NCBI GenBank assembly: GCA_040751775.1
Contig: JBFMGD010000006.1
Span: 31,962-95,961, forward strand
Reading direction: 5' to 3'
Source: JBFMGD01 sp040751775
GTDB lineage: Bacteria > Bacillota > Dethiobacteria > DTU022
DNA length: 64,000 nt
The translations under genes were made by a program, and so were the position numbers. This document shows, one piece after another, positions 27,671 through 36,345 of the stretch. The notes beneath the pieces are model-generated. The model was not told the origin of the DNA. It saw only the letters and a list, made by a program, of their open reading frames with translations, and made no database searches. Each line of letters starts with the position of its first letter. The stretch's first letter is position 1.

Positions 27671-28162
27671 TTGAGCAGTGGGGCAGAGGTTTCAGCATTA
27701 AATATGGAAGTCGATGTCAGCCAGGTTAGCACTCTCCTGGAGCCGTACCTGGGTAAAAAGGGTGTGGTTATTCCGGTCCTGCAAAAGGTGCAGGAACATT
27801 ATGGATACCTGCCGAGACCGGCCATGGAAAAAGTGGCCCGGCTGATGCGTATCCCGATCAGCCGTTTATACGGAGTGGCAACATTTTATGCCCAGTTCAA
27901 GATGTCTCCACGGGGCCGCAATATTATCCGGGTGTGCAAGGGGACGGCCTGCCACATTCAGGGCAGTACCAAGATTGGGGATCGCATTGAAGAGATTTTA
28001 CAGATCAAGGTTAACGAGACCACTCCCGACCTGAAATTCACCCTGGAGGAAGTGGCCTGCATCGGCGCCTGCGCCCTGGCCCCGGTGATGACGATTAACG
28101 ATGATCCGCACGGCCGCCTGACGCCGGATCGGATCAAAAAAATTCTTGAAAGTTACAAGTAG
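27671..28162 (+). CDS. NuoE-like [2Fe-2S] subunit of the formate dehydrogenase complex
   Basis: A 163-residue thioredoxin-fold ferredoxin. Cluster cysteines are in CKGTACHIQG and CIGACALAPV. The N-terminus has the NuoE helical part (LQKVQEHYGYLPRPAM). TTG 27671 is chosen because AAGGAGG lies 8 nt upstream; the in-frame ATG at 27629 precedes that site. First gene of the operon. Similar subunits are HydC of bifurcating [FeFe]-hydrogenases. Confidence 0.9.
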   Translation: MSSGAEVSALNMEVDVSQVSTLLEPYLGKKGVVIPVLQKVQEHYGYLPRPAMEKVARLMRIPISRLYGVATFYAQFKMSPRGRNIIRVCKGTACHIQGSTKIGDRIEEILQIKVNETTPDLKFTLEEVACIGACALAPVMTINDDPHGRLTPDRIKKILESYK

Positions 28163-28186
28163 AAGATTATAGCGGGAGGTAGCTCG

Positions 28187-28366
28187 ATGGAACGATTTAT
28201 TGATCCCTGTTGTGAACAGTGTACTCACACCAAGAATACGCCATGTAAAGATTTTGTAGAATGTTGCGTGAGCGGCCCGATTTGTCATACGGATCAGGCT
28301 TGTGCGGCTAAGAGAAAAGCCATTATTGATAAAGTGGCGATCAATGAGAAATTTGTGATCTGCTAA
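28187..28366 (+). CDS. Small cysteine-rich protein (59 aa) in the formate dehydrogenase operon
   Basis: ATG 28187 has GGGAGG eight bases upstream; TAA at 28364-28366. The protein has nine cysteines in 59 residues, spaced C8, C9, C12, C20, C26, C27, C33, C39 and C59, starting MERFIDPCCEQC and ending with Cys. I do not recognise the family. The pattern could bind iron-sulfur or zinc. It lies between the NuoE- and NuoF-like genes, each with its own ribosome site, so it is likely translated with them. Confidence 0.8.
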   Translation: MERFIDPCCEQCTHTKNTPCKDFVECCVSGPICHTDQACAAKRKAIIDKVAINEKFVIC

Positions 28367-28399
28367 ATAACGCTGCAGTAAGAGGGAGGTTAGAGCAAT

Positions 28400-30217
28400 T
28401 TGTATGAGAAACACCTGATGATCTGTGGAGCCACCGGCTGCCTTTCTTCCAACTCGGCCAAGGTTCAGCAGGCCCTGGAAGAAGAGCTGGCCCGGCGGGG
28501 GATGAAGGAGAAATACCGCCTGGTCATGGGCGGCTGCCCGGGTTTCTGCGAAGTAGGCCCGATTATTGTAATCTACCCCGATGAGGTATTTTACTGCCGC
28601 CTCAAGCCCGAAGACATGGTTGAACTTGTGGAAAAGCACCTGGTGGAGGGTGAAGTCGTGGAGCGGTTATTATACACCGGCCCCGATGTGGATGTGCCGG
28701 CCCGTTTCTACGACACTATCCCCTTCTATAAGAAACAAGTATTTAATGTGCTGCACAACAGCGGCATTATTGATCCGGAGAACATCGATCAGTATATCAT
28801 GCGCGGCGGCTACCGCGCATTTTCCCGCGCCCTGAATCTGGAACCGTTGGCCGTCTGTGACGAGGTTAAAAGGGCGGGGCTGCGGGGCCGCGGCGGCGCC
28901 GGTTTCCCCACCGGTCTGAAGTGGGAGTTTACCAATAAGTCCGCCGGAGCTAAAAAGTATGTGGTCTGCAACGCCGACGAGGGCGACCCGGGCGCGTTCA
29001 TGGACCGCAGCATTCTGGAGGGTGACCCCCATGCCATCCTGGAGGGAATGCTCATCTGCGGCCGGGCTATCGGTGCCGACGAGGGTTATATCTACTGCCG
29101 GGCGGAGTACCCGCTGGCGATCAAGCGCCTGAAAATTGCGATCAACCAGGCCGAGGAGTACGGCCTGCTGGGTGAGAATATTCTCGGCTACGGCTTTAAT
29201 TTTAAGTTGAATATCAAAGAGGGAGCGGGCGCTTTTGTCTGCGGTGAAGAGACGGCGCTTTTGGCTTCCATCGAGGGCAAACGGGGCATGCCGCGGCCGC
29301 GGCCGCCTTTCCCGGCCCAGGCCGGCCTCTTCGGCAAACCGACCACGATCAATAACGTGGAGACCTTCGCCAATATTCCGCTTATCCTCAAAGAAGGCGG
29401 CGCGGAAGAGTACGCCAAGATCGGCACCGAGGGCAGCAAGGGCACCAAGGTGTTCGCCCTGGCCGGCAAGATCCGCAATACCGGTTTATGCGAGGTTCCG
29501 ATGGGCATCACCGTGCGTGAGATTATCTTCGATGTGGGCGGCGGGATTAAGGGAGGACGCGACTTCAAAGCTGTTCAAGCCGGCGGTCCTTCCGGCGGCT
29601 GTATCCCCACGGAGCAACTCGATCTGCCCATTGATTACGATTCCCTGACCAAGGCCGGGGCGATCATGGGCTCCGGCGGTTTAGTGGTCATGGACGACCG
29701 CACCTGCATGGTCGACCTGGCCCGTTATTTCTTGAGTTTTACCCAGAAAGAATCCTGCGGCAAGTGTATCCCCTGCCGGGAAGGGACCAAGCGAATGCTG
29801 GAGATCCTGCAGCGGATCACCGAGGGCAAGGGCGCCCCCGCGGACCTGGAGAAGCTCGATTCGCTGGCTTTTTCAATCAAGGACAGCGCTCTCTGCGGCC
29901 TGGGTCAAACCTGTCCCAACCCGGTTTTAAGCACGATCCGCTACTTCCGCCACGAATACGAGGAGCATATCAACGAAAAATTCTGCCGGGCCGGATCCTG
30001 TAAGGCGCTCTTCAATTATTATATTGATCCCGAAACCTGCATCGGGTGCCGCCTCTGCGTGAAAGTCTGCCCGGTGGGCGCCATCTCCGGCGAGCGAAAA
30101 GAGCCGCACGTGATCGATCAATCGCTCTGCACCCGCTGCGGCAGCTGCGTGGAGAAGTGCCGCCAGAACAGTTTTCTTATTACCCGCGTAGGGAGGGAAG
30201 CCGATGTCAGCAATTAA
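28400..30217 (+). CDS. NuoF-like NAD(P)H/FMN subunit with extra Fe-S domains
   Basis: A 605-residue protein. Order: N-terminal thioredoxin-like [2Fe-2S] domain (CGATGCLSSN, later GGCPGFCEVGP), the FMN/NAD-binding NuoF core (GLRGRGGAGFPTGLKW; NADEGDPGAFMDR), the [4Fe-4S] site ESCGKCIPCREG, then two C-terminal ferredoxin motifs (CIGCRLCVKVC and CTRCGSCVEKC). This architecture matches HydB of bifurcating hydrogenases. TTG start with GGGAGG upstream. It overlaps the catalytic subunit by 14 nt. Likely exchanges electrons with NAD(P)H. Confidence 0.93.
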   Translation: MYEKHLMICGATGCLSSNSAKVQQALEEELARRGMKEKYRLVMGGCPGFCEVGPIIVIYPDEVFYCRLKPEDMVELVEKHLVEGEVVERLLYTGPDVDVPARFYDTIPFYKKQVFNVLHNSGIIDPENIDQYIMRGGYRAFSRALNLEPLAVCDEVKRAGLRGRGGAGFPTGLKWEFTNKSAGAKKYVVCNADEGDPGAFMDRSILEGDPHAILEGMLICGRAIGADEGYIYCRAEYPLAIKRLKIAINQAEEYGLLGENILGYGFNFKLNIKEGAGAFVCGEETALLASIEGKRGMPRPRPPFPAQAGLFGKPTTINNVETFANIPLILKEGGAEEYAKIGTEGSKGTKVFALAGKIRNTGLCEVPMGITVREIIFDVGGGIKGGRDFKAVQAGGPSGGCIPTEQLDLPIDYDSLTKAGAIMGSGGLVVMDDRTCMVDLARYFLSFTQKESCGKCIPCREGTKRMLEILQRITEGKGAPADLEKLDSLAFSIKDSALCGLGQTCPNPVLSTIRYFRHEYEEHINEKFCRAGSCKALFNYYIDPETCIGCRLCVKVCPVGAISGERKEPHVIDQSLCTRCGSCVEKCRQNSFLITRVGREADVSN

Positions 30218-32888
30218 GTTAACCATAGACGGACTGCAAATTGAAGTGCCGCCGGGGACCACGATCCTCGAAGCGGCGCGGCAGCTGGGGATTGATATCC
30301 CCACCTTCTGCCACGACCCCGAGCTGGAGCGGATGGGGGCTTGCCGTATCTGCGTGGTGGAAGTGGAAAAAGCGCGGGCCCTGGTAGCTTCCTGCAGCGC
30401 GCCCGTGGGGCCGGAGATGGTGGTCTACACCGATTCCGAGCGGGTGCGCCAGTCGCGTATTACCATCCTGAAGCTGATCCTGGCCAACCACCCCCTGGAA
30501 TGCATCACCTGCGAGAAGACAGGAGAGTGCAAGCTGCAGGACTATTGCTACCGTTACGGCGTTTCCGCCACCGACTATGAAGGGGAAAGCAAGAACCTGC
30601 CGCTGGACGACACCAACCCCTTCTTTATCCGGGATATGAACAAGTGCATTCTCTGCGGCAAATGTGTCGGCAAGTGCCAGGAGATTAACGGCGCCGGGGC
30701 GATCGATTTCACGCAGCGCGGTTTTATCACCAATGTCGGCCCCGCTTTCGGCGATCCGATTGAAGAGTCTTCCTGCGTATTTTGCGGCATGTGTGTCGAT
30801 GCCTGCCCCGTCGGGGCCTTGGTTCCGAAAGCCGGTGTCGGCAAGGGGCGCCCCTGGGAAGTGGAGAAAGTGAAGACCGTCTGTCCCTACTGCGGCACCG
30901 GCTGCTCCATCCACCTGCATGTCAAGGACGGCCGGATCATCGGGGCAAGCCCCGATTTCGACAGCCCGGTGAACCGGGGGCACCTTTGCGCCAAGGGCCG
31001 CTTCGGCTGGGACTTCGTGCAAAGTGAAGAGCGGTTGACCCAGCCGCTGATCAAGCAGGACGGCATCTTTGTCGAGGCGGAATGGAATGAAGCGCTCAAC
31101 CTGGTGGCCGCGAAGCTGAAAGCGGTGACCGGCCGCTACGGCGCCGACTCCCTGATGGGCTTAAGCTCGGCCAAGACCAGCAACGAGGACAACTATCTTT
31201 TCCAGAAGCTGGTGCGCCACCTGGGTACGAACAACGTGGACCACTGCGCCCGTCTCTGACACGCTCCCACGGTGGCCGGTCTGGCCACAGCTTTCGGAAG
31301 CGGCGCGATGACCAACAGCATTGAAGAGATTACAAACGCGAAAGCGATCCTGGTGATCGGATCCAATACCACCGAGACCCACCCGGTGATCGCCTACCGG
31401 GTGCGCGAAGCGGTGCGCAAAGGGGCCAGTTTGATCGTGGCCGATCCGAGGGAGATCGACCTGGTCAATATCGCCCACTACCACCTGCCGTTGAGGCCGG
31501 GCACCGATGTGGCTTTAATCAACGGTCTATTGAACATCATCATCTCAGATGACCTGGTGGACGTCGACTTTATCGAGAAACGAACCGAAGGATATGATAA
31601 GCTCAAAACGGCCGTGGCCCGGTATACCCCCGAATATACCGCACAGATCACCGGGGTCCCGGCGGATGCGCTGCGGGGTGCCGCGAGAGCTTACGCTGCG
31701 GTAGACAATGCCGCCATTTTATACACCATGGGTGTCACCCAGCATACCTCCGGCACCGATAATGTCCTGGCGCTGGCCAACCTGGCCATGGCTACCGGCA
31801 ACCTGGGCCTGGAATCATCCGGCGTCAATCCCTTACGAGGCCAGAACAACGTCCAGGGAGCCTGTGATATGGGCGCTCTGCCCAACGTCTATACCGGTTA
31901 CCAGAAAGTGGGCGATACGGCCGCCCAGGAAAAATTCGGCAAGGCCTGGGGTGTAACACTCTCCGATCAACCGGGTCTCACCGTGACCGTGGCCATGGAA
32001 AAAGCGCATGAAGGCAAGATCAAGGCGATGTTCATCATGGGTGAAAATCCGGTGTTGAGCGAAGCGAACGCCTCATACGCTGTCGAAGCGCTCGAAAGAC
32101 TCGACTTCCTGGTGGTGCAGGATATTTTCATGACCGAAACAGCCGCGTTCGCCGACGTTGTTTTGCCCGCCGCCTCTTATGCCGAGAAACTGGGCACTTA
32201 CACCAATACCGAGCGCCGTGTGCAGTTGAGCTTCCCCGCCGTGGCGCCTCCCGGCGACGCCCGGGCCGACTGGTCCATCATCGCCGACCTGGCAAACCGG
32301 CTGGGCTTTGCCTGGCAGTATGGCGGCCCCGAGGATATCTTCAAGGAGATCACCTCGCTGACGCCCAGTTATGCCGGCTTATCATATGACCGCCTGGCGG
32401 TGAAAGGCCTGCAGTGGCCTTGCCCCGCCGCCGATCACCCCGGCACACGTTACCTGCACGAGGGTAAATTCAGCCGCGGCCTGGGCCTCTTTACGCCGGT
32501 GGAATACCGTCCTGCCGCCGAAGAGGCGGACGCGTCGTTCCCCTTCATATTATCCACCGGCAGGCACGCTTTTCATTACCACACCGGGACCATGTCCCGC
32601 CGCTCGCACGGGTTGGAGACACACCGCCCCGAAGAGCTGGTCCAGGTCAACCCGCAAGACGCGGCCGGGCTGGGCCTGGCCGATGGCGATACGGTGGAAG
32701 TGGCCTCCCGGCGCGGTAAAGTAGAAGCCAAGGCTGTTGTAACTGAAATGGTCCCGGCGGGAACCGTCTTCATGACCTTCCACTACAAGGAAGCGGTGGC
32801 CAACTTGCTCACCAATGACGCGCTCGACCCGGTTGCCCGTATCCCTGAACTGAAGGTTTGCGCGGTCAGAGTAAGAAAAGTCGGTTAG
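30204..32888 (+). CDS. fdhA: Formate dehydrogenase catalytic subunit, selenocysteine-containing
   Basis: One 894-residue protein if the in-frame UGA at 31257-31259 is read as selenocysteine (residue 352). Context HCARL-U-H matches the active site of formate dehydrogenases. Domains: [2Fe-2S] (about residues 36-66), His-Cys3 cluster (HPLECITCEKTGEC), two ferredoxin motifs (CILCGKCVGKC, CVFCGMCVDAC), the cluster CPYCGTGC, then the molybdopterin or tungstopterin domain to the end. The frame continues uninterrupted after the UGA (HAPTVAGLATAFGSGAMTN), and a SECIS hairpin follows. With NuoE- and NuoF-like partners it should oxidise formate or reduce CO2, possibly by electron bifurcation. Confidence 0.95.
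31257..31288 (+). promoter_or_regulatory. UGA-Sec codon and bacterial SECIS hairpin
   Basis: UGA at 31257-31259 is followed after 12 nt by GTGGCC-GGTCT-GGCCAC (31272-31288), a perfect 6-bp stem with loop GGUCU. The GGUCU loop and the 18-nt distance from UGA to the loop match the well-known E. coli fdhF element as I remember it. Confidence 0.9.
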
Positions 32889-32927
32889 CCCGTTGATTTA
32901 ACTTTAAAACCAGGTCCTAAACGTGAG

Positions 32928-32954
32928 TGAGCCCCTGCCGACTGCAGGGGCTCA
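32928..32954 (+). terminator. GC-rich hairpin after fdhA
   Basis: TGAGCCCCTGC (32928-32938) and GCAGGGGCTCA (32944-32954) form an 11-bp perfect stem with a 5-nt loop, 40 nt after the fdhA stop. Only a weak T content follows, so termination is likely but not certain. The rest of the spacer to 33093 holds no identified element. Confidence 0.6.
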
Positions 32955-33093
32955 TATAGATCAAGAGGACTCCAGTAAGCGAGCCACCAGGCGAAAAGCG
33001 GCAAGGCAATGCCTGTGAAAACTATTGTTTGTATTGTTCAACTATATCTGATTTAATAGAGGTATTATATGGAGAGAGAGCGAGGCTTAGCAT

Positions 33094-34026
33094 TTGAAAC
33101 TATTAAGCCGGGTTACCCTTAAGTATCCGATTATTCAAGGAGGGATGGCCGTACGTGTTTCGACGGCTCCCTTAGCGGCCGCTGTAGCTGTTTCCGGGGG
33201 AATCGGTGTGATAGGCGCTACCGGCATGGCCATTGAGGAACTGCGCCAGGAGATCAGAAAGGCCAGACGATTAGCAGGAAGCGGGATTATTGGGGTTAAT
33301 ATCATGTTTGCAGTACGCAATTTTGCGGAAGTGGTGAAGGCTGCTCTCCAGGAAAAAGTGGATCTGGTTATCTCCGGCGCCGGTTTTTCAAGGGATATCT
33401 TCGGTTGGGGGAAAGAAGCGGGTGTGCCCATTGTAACCATTGTTTCTTCCGCGCGCCTGGCCCGGATAGCGGAAAAGTACGGCGCCGCGGCCATAATCGC
33501 CGAAGGTTCCGAAGCAGGCGGACACCTGGGTACTGACCGCTCCACCCGTGAGATATTACCGGAAATAAAGGGCGCTGTAAACATACCGGTAATTGCGGCC
33601 GGTGGGATAACCGACGCAGATGATATCGCTGAAATGATGCAGCTGGGCGCGGATGGTGTCCAGTTGGCTACCCGGTTTGTATTAAGCAAAGAGTGTACTG
33701 TATCCGAAGCCTTTAAAAAACATTACTTGAGCGCCCGTGAAGAAGATGTGGTGATCATTAAAAGCCCGGTCGGCTTGCCGGGCCGGGCCATCAGAAATCC
33801 ATTCTCAGACCGGATCGCGCGCGGCGAAGTGCCCAAAATAGAGCATTGCAGCAGCTGCCTGAAAGAGTGCTCCCGGGAGTATTGTATTCTCGAGGCCCTG
33901 GATAACAGCCGGAAAGGCAATCTAAACCAGGGGGTCGTCTTTTCGGGGAAAAATGTATTTAAAATAAAGGAGATCCTGCCCGTTAAAAAGATCTTCGAGA
34001 ACCTGGTGCGGGCCTTTAACCCGTAA
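33094..34026 (+). CDS. Nitronate monooxygenase / FabK-like flavoprotein
   Basis: A 310-residue TIM-barrel FMN enzyme of the 2-nitropropane dioxygenase family. FMN-binding glycine motifs are visible in SGGIGVIG and AAGGIT, and the conserved EGSEAGGHLG holds the catalytic His. The C-terminus has HCSSCLKECSREYC, a Cys cluster absent from classic nitronate monooxygenases but seen in clostridial FabK-like proteins. TTG start preceded by GAGCGAGG-like sequence. Substrate cannot be told from sequence. Confidence 0.85.
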   Translation: MKLLSRVTLKYPIIQGGMAVRVSTAPLAAAVAVSGGIGVIGATGMAIEELRQEIRKARRLAGSGIIGVNIMFAVRNFAEVVKAALQEKVDLVISGAGFSRDIFGWGKEAGVPIVTIVSSARLARIAEKYGAAAIIAEGSEAGGHLGTDRSTREILPEIKGAVNIPVIAAGGITDADDIAEMMQLGADGVQLATRFVLSKECTVSEAFKKHYLSAREEDVVIIKSPVGLPGRAIRNPFSDRIARGEVPKIEHCSSCLKECSREYCILEALDNSRKGNLNQGVVFSGKNVFKIKEILPVKKIFENLVRAFNP

Positions 34027-34036
34027 ATAATAAATT

Positions 34037-34091
34037 GGTGTCAGGCACTGACTTAAGACATAACACATGTCTTAAGTCAGTGCCTGACACC
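34037..34091. repeat. Long palindromic element with 24-bp perfect arms
   Basis: GGTGTCAGGCACTGACTTAAG... at 34037-34060 is perfectly complementary to 34068-34091, with a 7-nt loop (TAACACA). It begins 10 nt after the flavoprotein stop. The GGTGTCAGGCAC terminus resembles palindromic REP-like repeats found scattered in clostridial genomes. No T run follows, so it is not a classic terminator. Confidence 0.85.
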
Positions 34092-34411
34092 TTAGAGTTA
34101 GTGAGCCGACACTTTTTGAAACAGCTCTCCGCTATCTTCACCATCCTGATTAAACAGGCAGCAGCGGGCCGGGGCCAGCCAGGCTTGCCGGAAAATCTGC
34201 TCCATCGGGATGGCTCCCCGATCCGGTATGCCCGCATTCCTTCCAGGCGGCTGATCATGGATTTAATGTTTTTCTGATCATACTCCACTATTTTCATTGG
34301 CGGTTGCATCCCGGTGCAGGTGGGGTAGGATATTGGCATTGCCTTGGTGAATTATACATTGGATAATAAAACACGCTAAAACTGTCAGCAGTGATGGGGG
34401 ATTGGTAAACG
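34092..34411. other. Spacer without a convincing gene
   Basis: A minus-strand frame (about 34092-34339) begins with GTG or ATG codons and reads MPISYPTCTGMQPPMKIVEY. It has no recognisable domain and runs into the palindromic repeat. It may be a degraded gene or chance. No promoter, tRNA or terminator was recognised. Confidence 0.3.
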
Positions 34412-35158
34412 ATGAGCGGACCGAGTAATGCCGATCGTTTTTTAAATGCGTATGCGGTAATTGAACACGAAATGCAAAAAATGCTGGATTTGAAGGATCG
34501 CCGCCGGTTTTACGACCTCATTGATAAGGCTGCCAGGGTCAATCCGGTCATCAATCGCTACAAGTTTGACCTGAAGGAGTACGGCGACCTGCGCAATGCG
34601 ATCGTGCATGATCGGGCTGACGGCCAGGTTATCGCCGAACCGAACAACGATGCTGTGGCCGCTATCGAGCGTATCGCCGGCATGCTGCTGGAACCGCCCA
34701 GGGTTGTGCCCCTTTTTCAAAAGCGAGTGCTCACCTTATCTGCAAGCGAAGCCGTGACCAGGGCGGTGAAGGAAATGAGCAGGCACGCCTATACCCAGGT
34801 GCCGCTAATTGAAGCGGATACCATGATCGGCCTGTTAACCTCAAATATGATCGTAAAATGGATGGGGAAAAGCTTAACGGACGGCTCGCTTGATCTCGAG
34901 CAGACCACGCTCGGTGATGTACTGCGTATCGTGGGGCATGAGGACAACTATCGTCTCGTCTCGATCAACACGTCACTGTTTAAAGTAGTGGATCTGTTTT
35001 ACCGCTGCCAGGTGGAAGGAAATAAGCTAGAGGCTGTACTGATTACCGAGCATGCCAATACTTCTGAACCGCTTATCGGCATTATCACCAACAGAGATCT
35101 ACCCCTGGTACAGCGGGAGCTGGACCAGGCCGGCCGTGAGGGGCCGAATGAGAAGTGA
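34412..35158 (+). CDS. HEPN-like domain fused to CBS pair
   Basis: A 248-residue protein. The N-terminal ~90 residues are helical and contain R61-N-A-I-V-H66, matching the Rx4-6H motif of HEPN RNases. From residue ~105 a CBS pair follows (first repeat around SASEAVTRAVKEMS...VPLIEADTMIGLLTSNMIV; second ending LIGIITNRDL). CBS domains bind adenine nucleotides. I infer a nucleotide-regulated HEPN protein; whether it cuts RNA is unknown. Preceded by a weak ribosome site GGGGGATTGG. Confidence 0.7.
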   Translation: MSGPSNADRFLNAYAVIEHEMQKMLDLKDRRRFYDLIDKAARVNPVINRYKFDLKEYGDLRNAIVHDRADGQVIAEPNNDAVAAIERIAGMLLEPPRVVPLFQKRVLTLSASEAVTRAVKEMSRHAYTQVPLIEADTMIGLLTSNMIVKWMGKSLTDGSLDLEQTTLGDVLRIVGHEDNYRLVSINTSLFKVVDLFYRCQVEGNKLEAVLITEHANTSEPLIGIITNRDLPLVQRELDQAGREGPNEK

Positions 35159-35222
35159 GAAATGGACGGGCTCATTTCTTCACGAGGCCATATATGGTAA
35201 AATTTCAAGTTAAGCAATAGAG

Positions 35223-36320
35223 ATGGCGGGAGATGAAATAACGGTGCAGATTGGGCTGGTCGGCCTGCCTCAGGCCGGAAAAACAACTTTTTTTAACCTG
35301 CTGACCGGAGCAAACTGCTCCACGGATTATACCGGGGCAGATGAAGTGCACAGCGGCAGTGCGGTAGTCCCCGATGTAAGAATCGACTTTTTGGAGTCTC
35401 TCTACAAGCCGCGTAAAAAAACTTATGCCCGCATTGAATTCAAAGATATCCCCGGCGTGCGCATGGGCGAAAGCGCGGCCCGGGCTACCCGGCTTCTGGA
35501 TGAAGCTCGCGGCGCCGATGCGCTGGTTCAGGTAGTGCGTGCATTCACTTCCAAAGAGGTTGCCGCCATGGTCGGTGCGCCGGCGCCGTACCGGGATCTT
35601 ACCGATTACAGCGCTGAGCTGCTGCTGGCGGATATGGATGCCGTGGAAAAGCGGCTTGCCCGTATTAAACACGCGCCGAAGGTTAAAAAAGATGCCGCCG
35701 CTCAAGTGGCTGTACTCGAGCGGTTACTGGAGGCGTTGGGAGAGGAACGGCTCGTCAGCAGTGTTCAGCTAAACGAAAGCGACCGGCAGCTGTTGGCCGG
35801 CCAGAACTTCTTGAGCGAGAAGCCGTTTATCGCGGTGATCAACCTGGATGAAGCGCAACTCGCTACCGGAAGCTGCCCGGACCGTAAGGAAATCCTCGAC
35901 TATACCGCCCCCAAAGGGATTCCCGTGCTGGAGATTTGCGCCCAGGTGGAAATGGAGATCAGCCGGCTTTCCCCCGGGGAGCAGGTTGAGTTTTTAAAGG
36001 ACCTGCAGTTAAACGAATCCGGCCTGGGACGGTTGTCCCGCACTGTTTATGAACACCTCGGGTTGGTCTCATTTTTCACGGTGGGTGAAGATGAGGTCAA
36101 AGCCTGGACGGTGCAAAAAGGCACTCCCGCCCGGCAGGCGGCGGGCAAGGTGCATTCCGATATCGAGCGGGGCTTCATCCGGGCGGAGATATTCCATTAC
36201 GCGGATATCGCACACTGGGGCAGCGCCGCCAGGGTTAAAGAGATGGGCCTGTTCCGGCTGGAGGGGAAAGAATACTTGGTTAAGGACGGCGACATCATCA
36301 ATTTCCGCTTCAACGTCTAG
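35223..36320 (+). CDS. YchF/Obg-like P-loop GTPase/ATPase
   Basis: A 365-residue P-loop protein. G1 is GLPQAGKTT (residues 14-22), G3 is DIPGV, and the G4 position reads NLDE, as the NxxE of YchF/OLA1 that prefers ATP. A coiled helical insert follows, and the C-terminus is the DUF933/TGS-like domain (GTPARQAAGKVHSDIERGFIRAE). The P-loop differs from canonical YchF (GLPNVGKS), so this may be a paralogue. ATG 35223 or GTG 35244 could be the start. Aminotransferase follows 25 nt downstream. Confidence 0.85.
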   Translation: MAGDEITVQIGLVGLPQAGKTTFFNLLTGANCSTDYTGADEVHSGSAVVPDVRIDFLESLYKPRKKTYARIEFKDIPGVRMGESAARATRLLDEARGADALVQVVRAFTSKEVAAMVGAPAPYRDLTDYSAELLLADMDAVEKRLARIKHAPKVKKDAAAQVAVLERLLEALGEERLVSSVQLNESDRQLLAGQNFLSEKPFIAVINLDEAQLATGSCPDRKEILDYTAPKGIPVLEICAQVEMEISRLSPGEQVEFLKDLQLNESGLGRLSRTVYEHLGLVSFFTVGEDEVKAWTVQKGTPARQAAGKVHSDIERGFIRAEIFHYADIAHWGSAARVKEMGLFRLEGKEYLVKDGDIINFRFNV

Positions 36321-36345
36321 CGCCGCCCTGAAAGGAGAGCTAATC

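Noticed and set aside
31257..31259. Stop codon splitting a NuoG-like protein from a molybdopterin oxidoreductase
   Set aside because: Same reading frame continues with active-site family sequence, and a SECIS hairpin with the right spacing follows, so Sec decoding is far more likely.
32928..32954. A second SECIS element or selenium-related riboswitch
   Set aside because: It lies after the stop codon, is a simple GC hairpin, and fits a terminator better.
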